A stretch of 64,000 nucleotides of DNA. Origin: Thalassotalea euphylliae (GTDB lineage: Bacteria; Pseudomonadota; Gammaproteobacteria; Enterobacterales; Alteromonadaceae). This document shows, piece after piece, positions 36,286 through 44,837 of the stretch. Below the pieces are notes generated by a model. That model was not told the DNA's origin and made no database searches. It worked only from the letters and a program-made list of their open reading frames with translations. The position numbers were made by a program, and so were the translations under genes. The stretch is from NCBI RefSeq assembly GCF_003390375.1, contig NZ_QUOT01000001.1:3658001-3722000 (forward strand), in the 5' to 3' direction. How positions within the stretch are numbered: position 1 is the stretch's first letter; every line of letters begins with the position of its first letter.

Positions 36286-37233
36286 ATGAAAAAATTAGCA
36301 ATGTTAGTGTCGAGTGCCTTAACGGCAAACCTTGCCACCGCCGCAGACGTCAATTATGAGCAGCTCCACAAGCAGCTTGATATTATGAGTAATATTATTG
36401 AATCGTCGATCACTACTGGCAAAGCAAAACAATCGATTAAATTATCCGGTATTGAAAGTACCTATCTACAAAAACAAGGTGTGATGTTTACTGTTAGGTC
36501 CAAGAGCAGCAGAGGAAGTTGGGGAAGTTATAACTTCCAAGTTTCGGTACCTCCTGTGCCGCCAGCACCACCAATTACGCTTTTATCGCCAGATCAAATT
36601 GCTGATATTGAAGCCACTGTTGCCGAAGTGGCTGACGAGTACCCCAATATAGATGTTGAAAGGGAAGTGGCAAAAGCTATGGAGACTGCTTCACGTGCAT
36701 ATGAGCGAGTCATTGAAATTCATCGTGATGAGCGTGAGGTGTATCGCGACTTGCGTGAAGAAGAGCGCGATATAGTTTACGAGTTAAGGGATGTAGAGCG
36801 TGAAAACCGTGACGTAGAATTTCAAATTCGCCGTGCTGACAAAGAACAGAAAGCTGAGCTAAAAGAAAAGCAAAAGCAATTAGAGAAACAGAAGAAAGCT
36901 CTTCTAGAAAGTAAGCAAGCGCTCGCCAAGCGCGGTCAAGAATTTCGCGTAAAGCAAGCGGAATCTGCTAAGAAGTCTGAACAGGCACGCCAAAGCTACT
37001 TTGCCCAGCTGAGCGGTGAAATTGCCGAAGCGTTATGTCTGTATGGTAATGGCCTTAAAGCATTACCAAAAGGGGAGTATGTCACTGTGGTATTAAAGTC
37101 AGGTGGCGATAGAGTAGGCCGACACTATCAAGATAAAATTCACGTGTTCAGCAAACGAGATATTAATGGCTGTGCTACCGATAAAATTAGCACCGCACAA
37201 TTACTGAAAAAAAGTAGCGCGTATCAGTTTTAA
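36286..37233 (+). CDS. Secreted coiled-coil protein of unknown function
   Basis: 315 residues. Signal peptide about 1-20 (ending TATAA), then a segment with PPVPPAPP near residue 90 and a long Glu/Arg/Lys-rich coiled coil about 125-235 (many ERD/EEER repeats), ending in a small domain with a Cys pair (ALCLYG, NGCATD). It is 15 bases downstream of the anti-sigma gene and ends at a terminator, so it belongs to the sigma/anti-sigma operon. It may be a periplasmic sensor or the effector of the system. No family recognised. Confidence 0.75.
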   Translation: MKKLAMLVSSALTANLATAADVNYEQLHKQLDIMSNIIESSITTGKAKQSIKLSGIESTYLQKQGVMFTVRSKSSRGSWGSYNFQVSVPPVPPAPPITLLSPDQIADIEATVAEVADEYPNIDVEREVAKAMETASRAYERVIEIHRDEREVYRDLREEERDIVYELRDVERENRDVEFQIRRADKEQKAELKEKQKQLEKQKKALLESKQALAKRGQEFRVKQAESAKKSEQARQSYFAQLSGEIAEALCLYGNGLKALPKGEYVTVVLKSGGDRVGRHYQDKIHVFSKRDINGCATDKISTAQLLKKSSAYQF

Positions 37234-37299
37234 GTGAATTTAACCTTATGTAGGACGAAACATTTAGAACGGTACATATGGAACGAAACAATCGAAAGC

Positions 37300-37331
37300 A
37301 AAAAGGCTACGCAAATGCGTGGCCTTTTTTA
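37300..37331 (+). terminator. Intrinsic terminator of the ECF sigma operon
   Basis: AAAGGCTACGCA AA TGCGTGGCCTTTTTT: 12-bp stem with one mismatch, T6. A5 on the other side may also serve the convergent gene at 37412. Confidence 0.88.
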
Positions 37332-37411
37332 TGAATTTCTTTATGAGCTTTTGATAAATATATCTGCTGCGCTAGTACCGCTGGGGAAAGCAGGTTTTAA
37401 ATGAATTAGTT

Positions 37412-37891
37412 TTAAAAACGTGCTTTTTTTACGTTACAGGTTTCATTTGATGGCTTGTTCAGCGCCATAACCCCTTCCTCGTTCACTGAATAACTAGGTG
37501 AACTCTGGGTAAATTTAGCAATAAATTGCTGTAATTTGTCATTCAACACGGTTGCTAATGCAAAAAAGTCGTTGGTTTTTTGCGGCTTTGATTTTGCCAC
37601 TTGGCTATCAGCGATATATTGCTGGTCTAGCGGAATGCGAACAAGTGGTTTATCGAACATTTGAGCAAACACTTCACGTTGAAACAGCGTTGATGATTCT
37701 ACACCGCGCAGCGCGTCGAAATGCTTGTTGGCAGAAATAACAGGGGCAGTAGTTATCGACACTTTTTTGATAACGAAATATTTCACTTCTTCTTTGTCAC
37801 TGATGGTTGGAGCGGCATGTGAAACAGCAAAACATAAACCGACTGTACTTAACGCAATTGCGCTGGTAATTCCTTTAAGTTTGTTGTTCAT
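37412..37891 (-). CDS. Small exported protein of unknown function
   Basis: 159 residues with a good RBS (GAGGA) before the ATG. Signal peptide about 1-27 (AIALSTVGLCFAVSHA), mature protein without recognisable domain. It contains a single Cys near the C-terminus (ETCNVKKARF). Convergent with the ECF sigma operon. I do not recognise the family. Confidence 0.65.
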   Translation of the reverse strand: MNNKLKGITSAIALSTVGLCFAVSHAAPTISDKEEVKYFVIKKVSITTAPVISANKHFDALRGVESSTLFQREVFAQMFDKPLVRIPLDQQYIADSQVAKSKPQKTNDFFALATVLNDKLQQFIAKFTQSSPSYSVNEEGVMALNKPSNETCNVKKARF

Positions 37892-38286
37892 CGTCTCATC
37901 CTCTAACCCAATGTTAAAAAGATTTTATTGTGTTAATAACTCTGTAACGTAATAACTTTGTCACTTAATACATTAGGCAGTAAAAAATACCCGCGTATGT
38001 AACTAAATTGCACCATTTTACTATAAATTGTTACGACTGATTGCGCGAGCCTTATGGGATGAACGGCAATGTTGTTGAGATAAGCAGCGAACTTAAATTT
38101 TATATTAACAGTCAGTTAACGTTATAGGGTTAACTGCTACTAAAAACTTACTCATTAGAGAGCCGACTAGCACGAAAAACTCTCGGGCAATGCTTTGACG
38201 TATTAACCCGTTATTAGTTCAACCCAGTTACCTACCGGCGTAAAAAACTCTAAAACAACAGACTGTTTGCCAAAAAAGTTATTTCT

Positions 38287-38382
38287 ATGACAAATAGTTT
38301 TTCGGGGCTATTGCGATTAGCTCTATTTCTGCTTGTTGTATGGCTTTGTTGGAAGGCTTTACAAGGTGAATTTGAAAGTTGA
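38287..38382 (+). CDS. Possible small membrane protein, 31 residues
   Basis: ATG...TGA encoding a peptide starting MTNSFSGLLRLALFLLVVWL. Residues about 8-24 form a single hydrophobic helix, followed by a short polar tail. No clear Shine-Dalgarno sequence. A rho-independent terminator about 75 bases downstream shows that something on this strand is transcribed. Alternatively the transcript is a non-coding RNA. Confidence 0.35.
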   Translation: MTNSFSGLLRLALFLLVVWLCWKALQGEFES

Positions 38383-38457
38383 ATTTGCAAAGTGAACTTA
38401 AAAACTAGCCTGACTAAATTGTTAGTCAGCACAAAGTTGTTGCTAGCCAATATGAAA

Positions 38458-38484
38458 ATGCCGAGCAACTGCTCGGCATTTTTT
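38458..38484 (+). terminator. Orphan intrinsic terminator
   Basis: TGCCGAGCA ACTGCTCGGCA with T6 after it. No long gene precedes it on the plus strand, which points to a short transcript in 38250-38484. It may also serve glcB on the other strand (A-run upstream). Confidence 0.8.
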
Positions 38485-38571
38485 ATGCGTTTAATCTCAC
38501 AAGCTACTTTGTATAGCCTTGTCTAACTCACTATTTGTTTTACCTTGTAGCCTAGTGAGTCAGCGATATAA

Positions 38572-40734
38572 CTAGGCTGACTTATGAACTTGGCGGTAGT
38601 GATGTAGCAATGGTTCAGTATATCCTGAAGGTTGTACATCACCTTTAAACACTAAATCACATGCCGCTTTAAAGGCGATGCTGTTATCAAAGTTATCCGC
38701 CATGGCAACATAAAGTGGATCTGCTTGGTTTTGCTGATCAACCACTTTCGCCATTTTCTGCATACTGGCCATGACTTGTGCTTCAGTACAGATATCGTGT
38801 TTTAACCAGTTGGCAATATGTTGGCTAGAAATACGTAGTGTTGCTCTGTCTTCCATCAGACCGACATCGTTGATATCTGGTACTTTTGAACAACCAACAC
38901 CTTGATCAATCCAGCGAACTACATAACCTAAAATACCTTGCGCGTTGTTATCTAATTCTTGGGTGATCTCTGCTTCACTCCAGTCAGTTGATTCCGCTAG
39001 TGGAATTTTCAAGATATCGTCAATGCTCGCTGGTGTGCGTGATTTTAGTGTTTGCTGTAGGTCAGCAACACTAATTTCATGGTAGTGCAGCGCGTGAATG
39101 GTTGCTGCTGTTGGCGATGGTACCCAAGCGGTATTTGCGCCCGATTGCACATGGCCAATTTTAGCTTCATACATATCTTTCATGTTATCTGGTACAGGCC
39201 ACATACCTTTACCAATTTGCGCTTTACCACTTAAGCCACAGCTTAAGCCAACATCTACGTTGTTTTGCTCGTAAGCGCCTATCCACTGGGTTAGCTTGAT
39301 ATCATTTTTACGGGTCATTGGCCCTGCCAACATCGAGGTATGAATTTCGTCACCCGTTCGGTCAAGGAAGCCGGTATTGATAAACACGACACGTGATTTC
39401 GCTTGGTAAATACAGTTTTTCAAATTCAAACTGGTGCGGCGCTCTTCATCCATAATACCCATTTTGATGGTATTGGCTGGTAATGACAGCATCGCTTCCA
39501 CACGGCCAAATAGCTCATTAGCAAACGCTACTTCTTCGCTGCCATGCATTTTGGGTTTTACGATATAGATAGAGCCTTGCTGACTGTTTTGACCCGCAAA
39601 TTCACCTTGAACATCTAGACTTGCAATCAAGCTGGTAACAATTGCGTCCAAAATGCCTTCTGGTACTTCTTGGCCGTCTTTATCCAAAATGGCGTTGTTC
39701 GTCATCAAGTGACCAACGTTGCGCACGAACATAACGCTGCGGGCTTTCACCGATAATGGTTCGCCGTTGGCACCAACAAATTGTTTGTCTTGGTTCATGC
39801 GGCGAGTAGTGGTTTTACCGCCTTTTGAGATTTCTTCGGTTAAATCACCTTTAATCAAGCCTAACCAGTTGCTGTAAGCCAGCACTTTATCGGCGGCATC
39901 AACGGCGGCAACCGAGTCTTCACAATCCATAATGGTGGTTAATGCTGACTCGAGCAAAATGTCTGATAGTTGTGCTTGGTCTTGCTGTGAAATTGGACTT
40001 GATTGATCAAAACAAAGCTCAATCAGAAGTTGATTGTGTTTGAATAGGTAGCTGTGGAAGCTATCAGAATGCTGTGCTTGGCCAATAAATGCGCTAGCTG
40101 TTTGCAGCTGAGTTTGACTGCCATCGGCTAACGTCACTACGACCTGCTCACCGTCAACTTGGTATTGTTTGGCATCAGCATGGCTACCTGATACTAATGG
40201 TAAGTGCTTATCTAAAAAGTCTTTAGCAAACGCGATAACTTTTGCGCCGCGTACCGGGTCGTAGCCTTTTACTTGATTCTCTTCTGCAGGAATAAGGTCG
40301 GAACCATAAAGCGCATCGTATAAGCTGCCCCAGCGTGCGTTTACTGCGTTTAGCGCAAAGCGCGCATTCATAATAGGTACAACGAGTTGTGGACCCGCCA
40401 TCGTTGCGAGCTCTGCGTCAACATTTTCTGTATCGACGCTGAAGTCTTCAACAACTGGCTCGATGTAGCCAATATCCGTTAGAAACGCTTTGTAGTCAGC
40501 AAAGGTCTCAGCGCTGTAGGTATTTTCTTGATGCCACTGGTCAATTTGTGACTGCAGCGCATCACGTTTTTCTAGCAGCTGTTTATTCTTTGGTGCTAGG
40601 TCGTGGATAACGTCGGCAGCTTGTTGCCAAAATTGCTCTGCGTTGTATTCGGTTAACGGTAATACTTGTTGTTCGATGAATTGGTTAAGCTCTTTTGAAA
40701 CTTGTAAACCAAATTGGGAAATTCGTTCACTCAT
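38572..40734 (-). CDS. glcB: Malate synthase G
   Basis: 720 residues, matching the 723 of E. coli GlcB. Diagnostic segments include TIMDCEDSVAAVDAADK, KPKMHGSEEVAFANELF, MGIMDEERRTSLNLKNC and FINTGFLDRTGDEIHTSM. Condenses glyoxylate and acetyl-CoA to malate in the cytoplasm. Located near isocitrate lyase (42265), it completes the glyoxylate shunt, here replacing AceB. A LysR gene lies between on the same strand. Confidence 0.97.
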   Translation of the reverse strand: MSERISQFGLQVSKELNQFIEQQVLPLTEYNAEQFWQQAADVIHDLAPKNKQLLEKRDALQSQIDQWHQENTYSAETFADYKAFLTDIGYIEPVVEDFSVDTENVDAELATMAGPQLVVPIMNARFALNAVNARWGSLYDALYGSDLIPAEENQVKGYDPVRGAKVIAFAKDFLDKHLPLVSGSHADAKQYQVDGEQVVVTLADGSQTQLQTASAFIGQAQHSDSFHSYLFKHNQLLIELCFDQSSPISQQDQAQLSDILLESALTTIMDCEDSVAAVDAADKVLAYSNWLGLIKGDLTEEISKGGKTTTRRMNQDKQFVGANGEPLSVKARSVMFVRNVGHLMTNNAILDKDGQEVPEGILDAIVTSLIASLDVQGEFAGQNSQQGSIYIVKPKMHGSEEVAFANELFGRVEAMLSLPANTIKMGIMDEERRTSLNLKNCIYQAKSRVVFINTGFLDRTGDEIHTSMLAGPMTRKNDIKLTQWIGAYEQNNVDVGLSCGLSGKAQIGKGMWPVPDNMKDMYEAKIGHVQSGANTAWVPSPTAATIHALHYHEISVADLQQTLKSRTPASIDDILKIPLAESTDWSEAEITQELDNNAQGILGYVVRWIDQGVGCSKVPDINDVGLMEDRATLRISSQHIANWLKHDICTEAQVMASMQKMAKVVDQQNQADPLYVAMADNFDNSIAFKAACDLVFKGDVQPSGYTEPLLHHYRQVHKSA

Positions 40735-41062
40735 GGCGGTAACATCACTTCTATTTATTGATGATTATAAAATCTATTCACTCAAGGTTATAATCGCAAG
40801 GGGTTAAATATAAATGTACGAAATATAATCTTGCTATTTTAACTGAGTAAATACTTAAAAGTTATTCATTACAATGACTTAAGCTTGTTGTAGTTTCTTT
40901 TATAACTTTTATTTTTGATTATTATCTTTGGTATTCTAGTTAATTATATTTAGCTTGCTAAATTTGGTGTTATTTCTGCTAGTCATACTATTTATTAGTG
41001 AAAGCGCGAGCTTACTTAATGATCTTGCTGCGCTTTCATTACTACTTAGTCAACTGCTAGCA
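40735..41062. other. 328-base intergenic region between LysR gene and glcB
   Basis: AT-rich, presumed to hold the glcB promoter. A plus-strand ORF starting at 40955 overlaps the LysR 3' end in antisense and shows no family features. No terminator recognised. Confidence 0.5.
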
Positions 41063-42001
41063 TCAGCAGTCTGCCGCTGCTTCCATGACCAGTCCACGGA
41101 ACCAAATATGGCTAGCATCATGGTGCAGCAGTGGACTCCAAATCATCTTCAGCTCAATGTCTGGAATATCAAATGGTGGTTTTACGATAGTAAAGTTAGC
41201 GTCGTCTTTGTGCAGCAGTGCAGCCTTCGTTGGTAAAGTGGCAATTAAATCGTCTTCATACGCCAATTGCATCGCAACGTGATAGTTACGTGTGAATACT
41301 TTGATATCACGTTTTTTACCTAGGCGTGCTAACGCTTCATCTACCCAGCCTAGCTTTTGTACGTCTTTAGGGTCCATACCAACACCAACACCAAAGCCTG
41401 TTTTCGACACCCAAACATGCTTTGAAGCTAAGTAACTGTTAAGGTTGAATTTAGTGACCACTTCGTTGTCAGCGCTCAGTAAACAAGAGAAGCTATCACG
41501 CCACACGGTTTTTTGATGGAAGGATTGTGGCAACTCGTCAAAACGGTTGATCGCCATATCAATTTTGCCAGCTTCCACGTCGTGGAAATTAACGTCACTC
41601 GGCGTCATGATATCCATAGTGACATTTGGTGCGATTTTATTTATTTTTTTCAAAAGCTTAGGAAGTAAAGTTGAAGCGGCGTAATCGCTCGCCATGATAC
41701 GAAACACACGTTGACTGTGCTCTTGATTAAAATCTTCTTCACCTTGCAGCGCTTCTTCTAATTCCAACAGAATTTTTCGGATAACTGGCGACAATGAGCG
41801 AGCGCGTTCGGTTGGCACCATACCATCAGATGTTCTCACTAAGATCGGATCGTTAAACAGGTTGCGCAAACGCTTTAAACCATTACTCATGGCAGGTTGA
41901 GTTATATTTAGCTGACTCGCTGCTCGTGTTACGTTTTTCTCGCGCAACAGAACATCTAAGTAGATAAGTAAATTTAGATCTATTTTAGAAATATTCACCA
42001 A
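41063..42001 (-). CDS. LysR family regulator adjacent to glyoxylate shunt genes
   Basis: 312 residues. N-terminal HTH with LNLLIYLDVLLREKNVTRAAS and LNITQPAMSNGLKRLR; this 'MSNGLKRLR' group resembles NodD/NahR-type LysR proteins. Effector domain about 90-300. Divergent from aceA and upstream of glcB, so it is a good candidate for control of the glyoxylate shunt. This is inferred from position only. Confidence 0.9.
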   Translation of the reverse strand: MVNISKIDLNLLIYLDVLLREKNVTRAASQLNITQPAMSNGLKRLRNLFNDPILVRTSDGMVPTERARSLSPVIRKILLELEEALQGEEDFNQEHSQRVFRIMASDYAASTLLPKLLKKINKIAPNVTMDIMTPSDVNFHDVEAGKIDMAINRFDELPQSFHQKTVWRDSFSCLLSADNEVVTKFNLNSYLASKHVWVSKTGFGVGVGMDPKDVQKLGWVDEALARLGKKRDIKVFTRNYHVAMQLAYEDDLIATLPTKAALLHKDDANFTIVKPPFDIPDIELKMIWSPLLHHDASHIWFRGLVMEAAADC

Positions 42002-42264
42002 ATATATCCTTTTGGGGTTTGTTATTTCTACTGAATATATTTGTCTTGTTTTCGTTTGTAAACACCTGAATGAAATCTAGTGCTATTCTTTTATGGTATG
42101 CCTTAGATTGATCTAATCATTCTTTTAATAAATCATGTGAATGATAGTGATAAAATGTATAAATTATGATGATTGGTTGTTGGTGGCATAGGATGGTTAG
42201 CAAGCGTTAAGAACAACAATTAACGCAGTAAAGAATTTAACAGACAGAAGAGAAGGGTATACCT

Positions 42265-43857
42265 ATGTCTAGCTACAATGAAAACATCGAGCAATTAGCA
42301 AGCTTAAAAGCAACTCAAAACCAAGGTTGGGATGCTATTAGCCCTGAGTATGCAGCGCGTATGCGTTTACAAAACCAATTCAAAACCGGTTTAGACATTG
42401 CGAAATACACTGCGTCGATCATGCGCAAAGATATGGAAGCATATGACAAAGACCCTAGCCAGTACACTCAATCATTAGGTTGTTGGCACGGTTTCATCGG
42501 TCAGCAAAAAATGATTTCGATTAAAAAGCACTTCGAAAACACTGACCGTCGCTACCTATACCTCTCTGGTTGGATGGTTGCAGCACTTCGCTCAGACTTC
42601 GGCCCATTACCTGATCAGTCAATGCATGAGAAAACTTCTGTAGCTGGTCTTATCGAAGAGCTTTACACCTTCTTACGCCAAGCAGATGCGCGTGAGTTAG
42701 GTGGTTTATTCCGCGAATTAGATGGTGCTCGTGAAGCAGGTGACAGCGCTAAAGCTGCTGAAATCCAAGACAAGATCGACAACCATGTAACCCATGTTGT
42801 GCCAATTATCGCTGATATCGATGCAGGTTTTGGTAACGCTGAAGCAACTTACTTACTTGCTAAGCGTATGATTGAAGCAGGTGCTTGTTGTATCCAAATC
42901 GAAAACCAAGTGTCTGACGAGAAGCAATGTGGTCACCAAGACGGTAAAGTTACGGTGCCACACGAAGACTTCTTAGCAAAAATCCGCGCAGTTCGTTACG
43001 CATTCTTAGAACTTGGTGTTGACGACGGTGTTATTGTTGCTCGTACTGACTCTTTAGGTGCTGGCCTAACTAAGCAAATCGCTTACACAACTGAGCCAGG
43101 CGATTTAGGTGACCAATACAATTCATTCCTTGACTGTGAAGAAGTTGATGTAGCAAACATGGCGAACGGTGATGTTGTTATCAACCGTGGCGGCAAGCTA
43201 CTTCGTCCTAAGCGTTTACCAAGTAACTTATTCCAATTCCGTCAAGGTACTGGTGAAGACCGTTGTGTACTGGACTGTATTACTTCATTACAAAACGGTG
43301 CTGACTTACTTTGGATTGAAACTGAGAAGCCACACGTTGGTCAAATCGGTGGCATGGTTAACCGCATCCGTGAAGTTGTGCCTAATGCGAAACTTGTTTA
43401 CAACAACTCGCCTTCATTCAACTGGACATTAAACTTCCGTCAGCAAGTATTCGATGCTTGGTCTGAAGAAGGTAAAGATGTATCAGGTTACGAGCGTGCT
43501 AACTTAATGAGCGCTGAGTATGACGATAGCGAATTATCAGCGGCAGCTGATGAGAAAATCCGTACCTTCCAAGCTGATGCAGCACGTGAAGCGGGTATTT
43601 TCCATCACCTAATCACACTTCCTACTTACCATACTGCGGCGTTATCAACTGATAACTTAGCGAAAGAGTACTTCGGTGAGCAAGGTATGCTAGGTTACGT
43701 GAAAGGTGTACAGCGTAAAGAAATCCGCCAAGGTATCGCGTGTGTTAAACACCAAAACATGGCAGGTTCTGATATCGGTGATGATCACAAAGAATACTTC
43801 GCTGGTGAAGCTGCATTAAAAGCTGGTGGTAAAGACAACACCATGAACCAGTTCTAA
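42265..43857 (+). CDS. aceA: Isocitrate lyase
   Basis: 530 residues, the long type found in Pseudomonas and Alteromonadales (E. coli's is 434). Active-site segment EKQCGHQDGKV with Cys222, substrate loop region IADIDAGFGNAEATYLL, and ARTDSLGAGL. RBS is AAGGG before the ATG. Splits isocitrate into succinate and glyoxylate; with malate synthase G it allows growth on acetate or fatty acids. Divergent LysR gene in front, terminator behind. Confidence 0.97.
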   Translation: MSSYNENIEQLASLKATQNQGWDAISPEYAARMRLQNQFKTGLDIAKYTASIMRKDMEAYDKDPSQYTQSLGCWHGFIGQQKMISIKKHFENTDRRYLYLSGWMVAALRSDFGPLPDQSMHEKTSVAGLIEELYTFLRQADARELGGLFRELDGAREAGDSAKAAEIQDKIDNHVTHVVPIIADIDAGFGNAEATYLLAKRMIEAGACCIQIENQVSDEKQCGHQDGKVTVPHEDFLAKIRAVRYAFLELGVDDGVIVARTDSLGAGLTKQIAYTTEPGDLGDQYNSFLDCEEVDVANMANGDVVINRGGKLLRPKRLPSNLFQFRQGTGEDRCVLDCITSLQNGADLLWIETEKPHVGQIGGMVNRIREVVPNAKLVYNNSPSFNWTLNFRQQVFDAWSEEGKDVSGYERANLMSAEYDDSELSAAADEKIRTFQADAAREAGIFHHLITLPTYHTAALSTDNLAKEYFGEQGMLGYVKGVQRKEIRQGIACVKHQNMAGSDIGDDHKEYFAGEAALKAGGKDNTMNQF

Positions 43858-43924
43858 TCTAGAACTTAGAAGAAATAAGCTCAGCATGTTCAACACGCTG
43901 AGCCTAACAATCAGTTAAGTAGTC

Positions 43925-43966
43925 AAAGAAGCCGCTAGCTCCCAACCGCTAAGTGGCTTCTTTTTA
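43925..43966 (+). terminator. Intrinsic terminator of aceA
   Basis: Arms AAAGAAGCC and GGCTTCTTT with an inner pair GCTAG-type stem, followed by TTTAT. Confidence 0.8.
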
Positions 43967-44028
43967 TTTGTGTAATTAAATAAATGTATTATTTAATTAC
44001 ACTAAGTTTATTACTTGCTCAATGTCTA

Positions 44029-44550
44029 TTACTTGTTTAGGTAGGCAAGCATAGTATCAACATCACTCACTTCAAATGGGTCAGTAGGGCAGTTATCCAT
44101 TTTGCCTGGCTCAACAAACATTTGTTTGATTTCGCCATCAACCACATGCATTGAATAACGCCACGAGCGATCACCAAAGCCTAGGTTTTCTTTCTTCACT
44201 AACATACCCATTAAACGAGTAAAATCACCGTTACCGTCAGGTAACATTTTGACTTTATCTGCGCCTAAACGCTGTGCCCATTGGTACATGGTAAAGGCAT
44301 CGTTAACGCTTAAGCAGTAAACATCATCAACGCCTAATGCTTGCAGCTTGTCAAAGTTAGCTTCGTAACCTGGTAAGTGAGTGCTCGAGCACGTTGGAGT
44401 GAATGCACCTGGCAGTGAAAAAATAACAACGTTTTTACCGGCAAAAATATCGTCAGTAGTAACATCTTGCCAGCGGAATGGGTTTTCGCCACCAACGGCC
44501 TCGTCGCGAACGCGGGTTTTAAAAGTGACCTGAGGGACTAGATTACTCAT
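44029..44550 (-). CDS. Peroxiredoxin, Prx5-like
   Basis: 173 residues from the ATG at 44550, which has AGAGGA upstream; an earlier in-frame ATG adds 24 unlike residues. Peroxidatic Cys54 is in GAFTPTCSSTHLPGY, followed by DDVYCLSVND and FTRLMGMLV. Reduces hydrogen peroxide and organic peroxides in the cytoplasm. No C-terminal glutaredoxin domain, unlike the Haemophilus fusion form. Single gene. Confidence 0.93.
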   Translation of the reverse strand: MSNLVPQVTFKTRVRDEAVGGENPFRWQDVTTDDIFAGKNVVIFSLPGAFTPTCSSTHLPGYEANFDKLQALGVDDVYCLSVNDAFTMYQWAQRLGADKVKMLPDGNGDFTRLMGMLVKKENLGFGDRSWRYSMHVVDGEIKQMFVEPGKMDNCPTDPFEVSDVDTMLAYLNK

Positions 44551-44837
44551 TATTTTTATCCTCTTTGAAATTAATGTATGTGTGGTGAATGAAATATACG
44601 TGGCTAAGTCTATCTTAACCATAGGAGAAAAGTCATATCTTGCAATAACCTAATGCTATATGTTTAGTTCTTTTAAGAATGTGATTAATTGACCAGTTAA
44701 TCAGGAAATAGTGGTAAAGTTACTGCGATTAATTGTCATTTGATAATTGGCGAGAGCCTATCGCTAAGGACACGCTATTTGTCAACAGTTACCAACTACA
44801 CTAATACACGTGGTTACTCATCCGATAGGGATTAACG

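Larger units (their letters stand above)
37892..38571. other. 680-base region, largely non-coding
   Basis: AT-rich, many stops in all frames. Contains a possible 31-codon membrane ORF (38287-38382) and a clear plus-strand terminator (38458-38484). Nothing else recognised in 37892-38286. Confidence 0.55.

Noticed and set aside
40955..41236. 93-codon ORF overlapping the LysR 3' end
   Set aside because: The second half is antisense to the LysR gene and the first half is generic hydrophobic AT-rich translation without an RBS.
44801..44827. Sigma-28-like promoter before the chemoreceptor
   Set aside because: The -10-like CCGATA overlaps the ribosome binding site and lies about 10 bases before the ATG, so a transcript from it would lack a leader.
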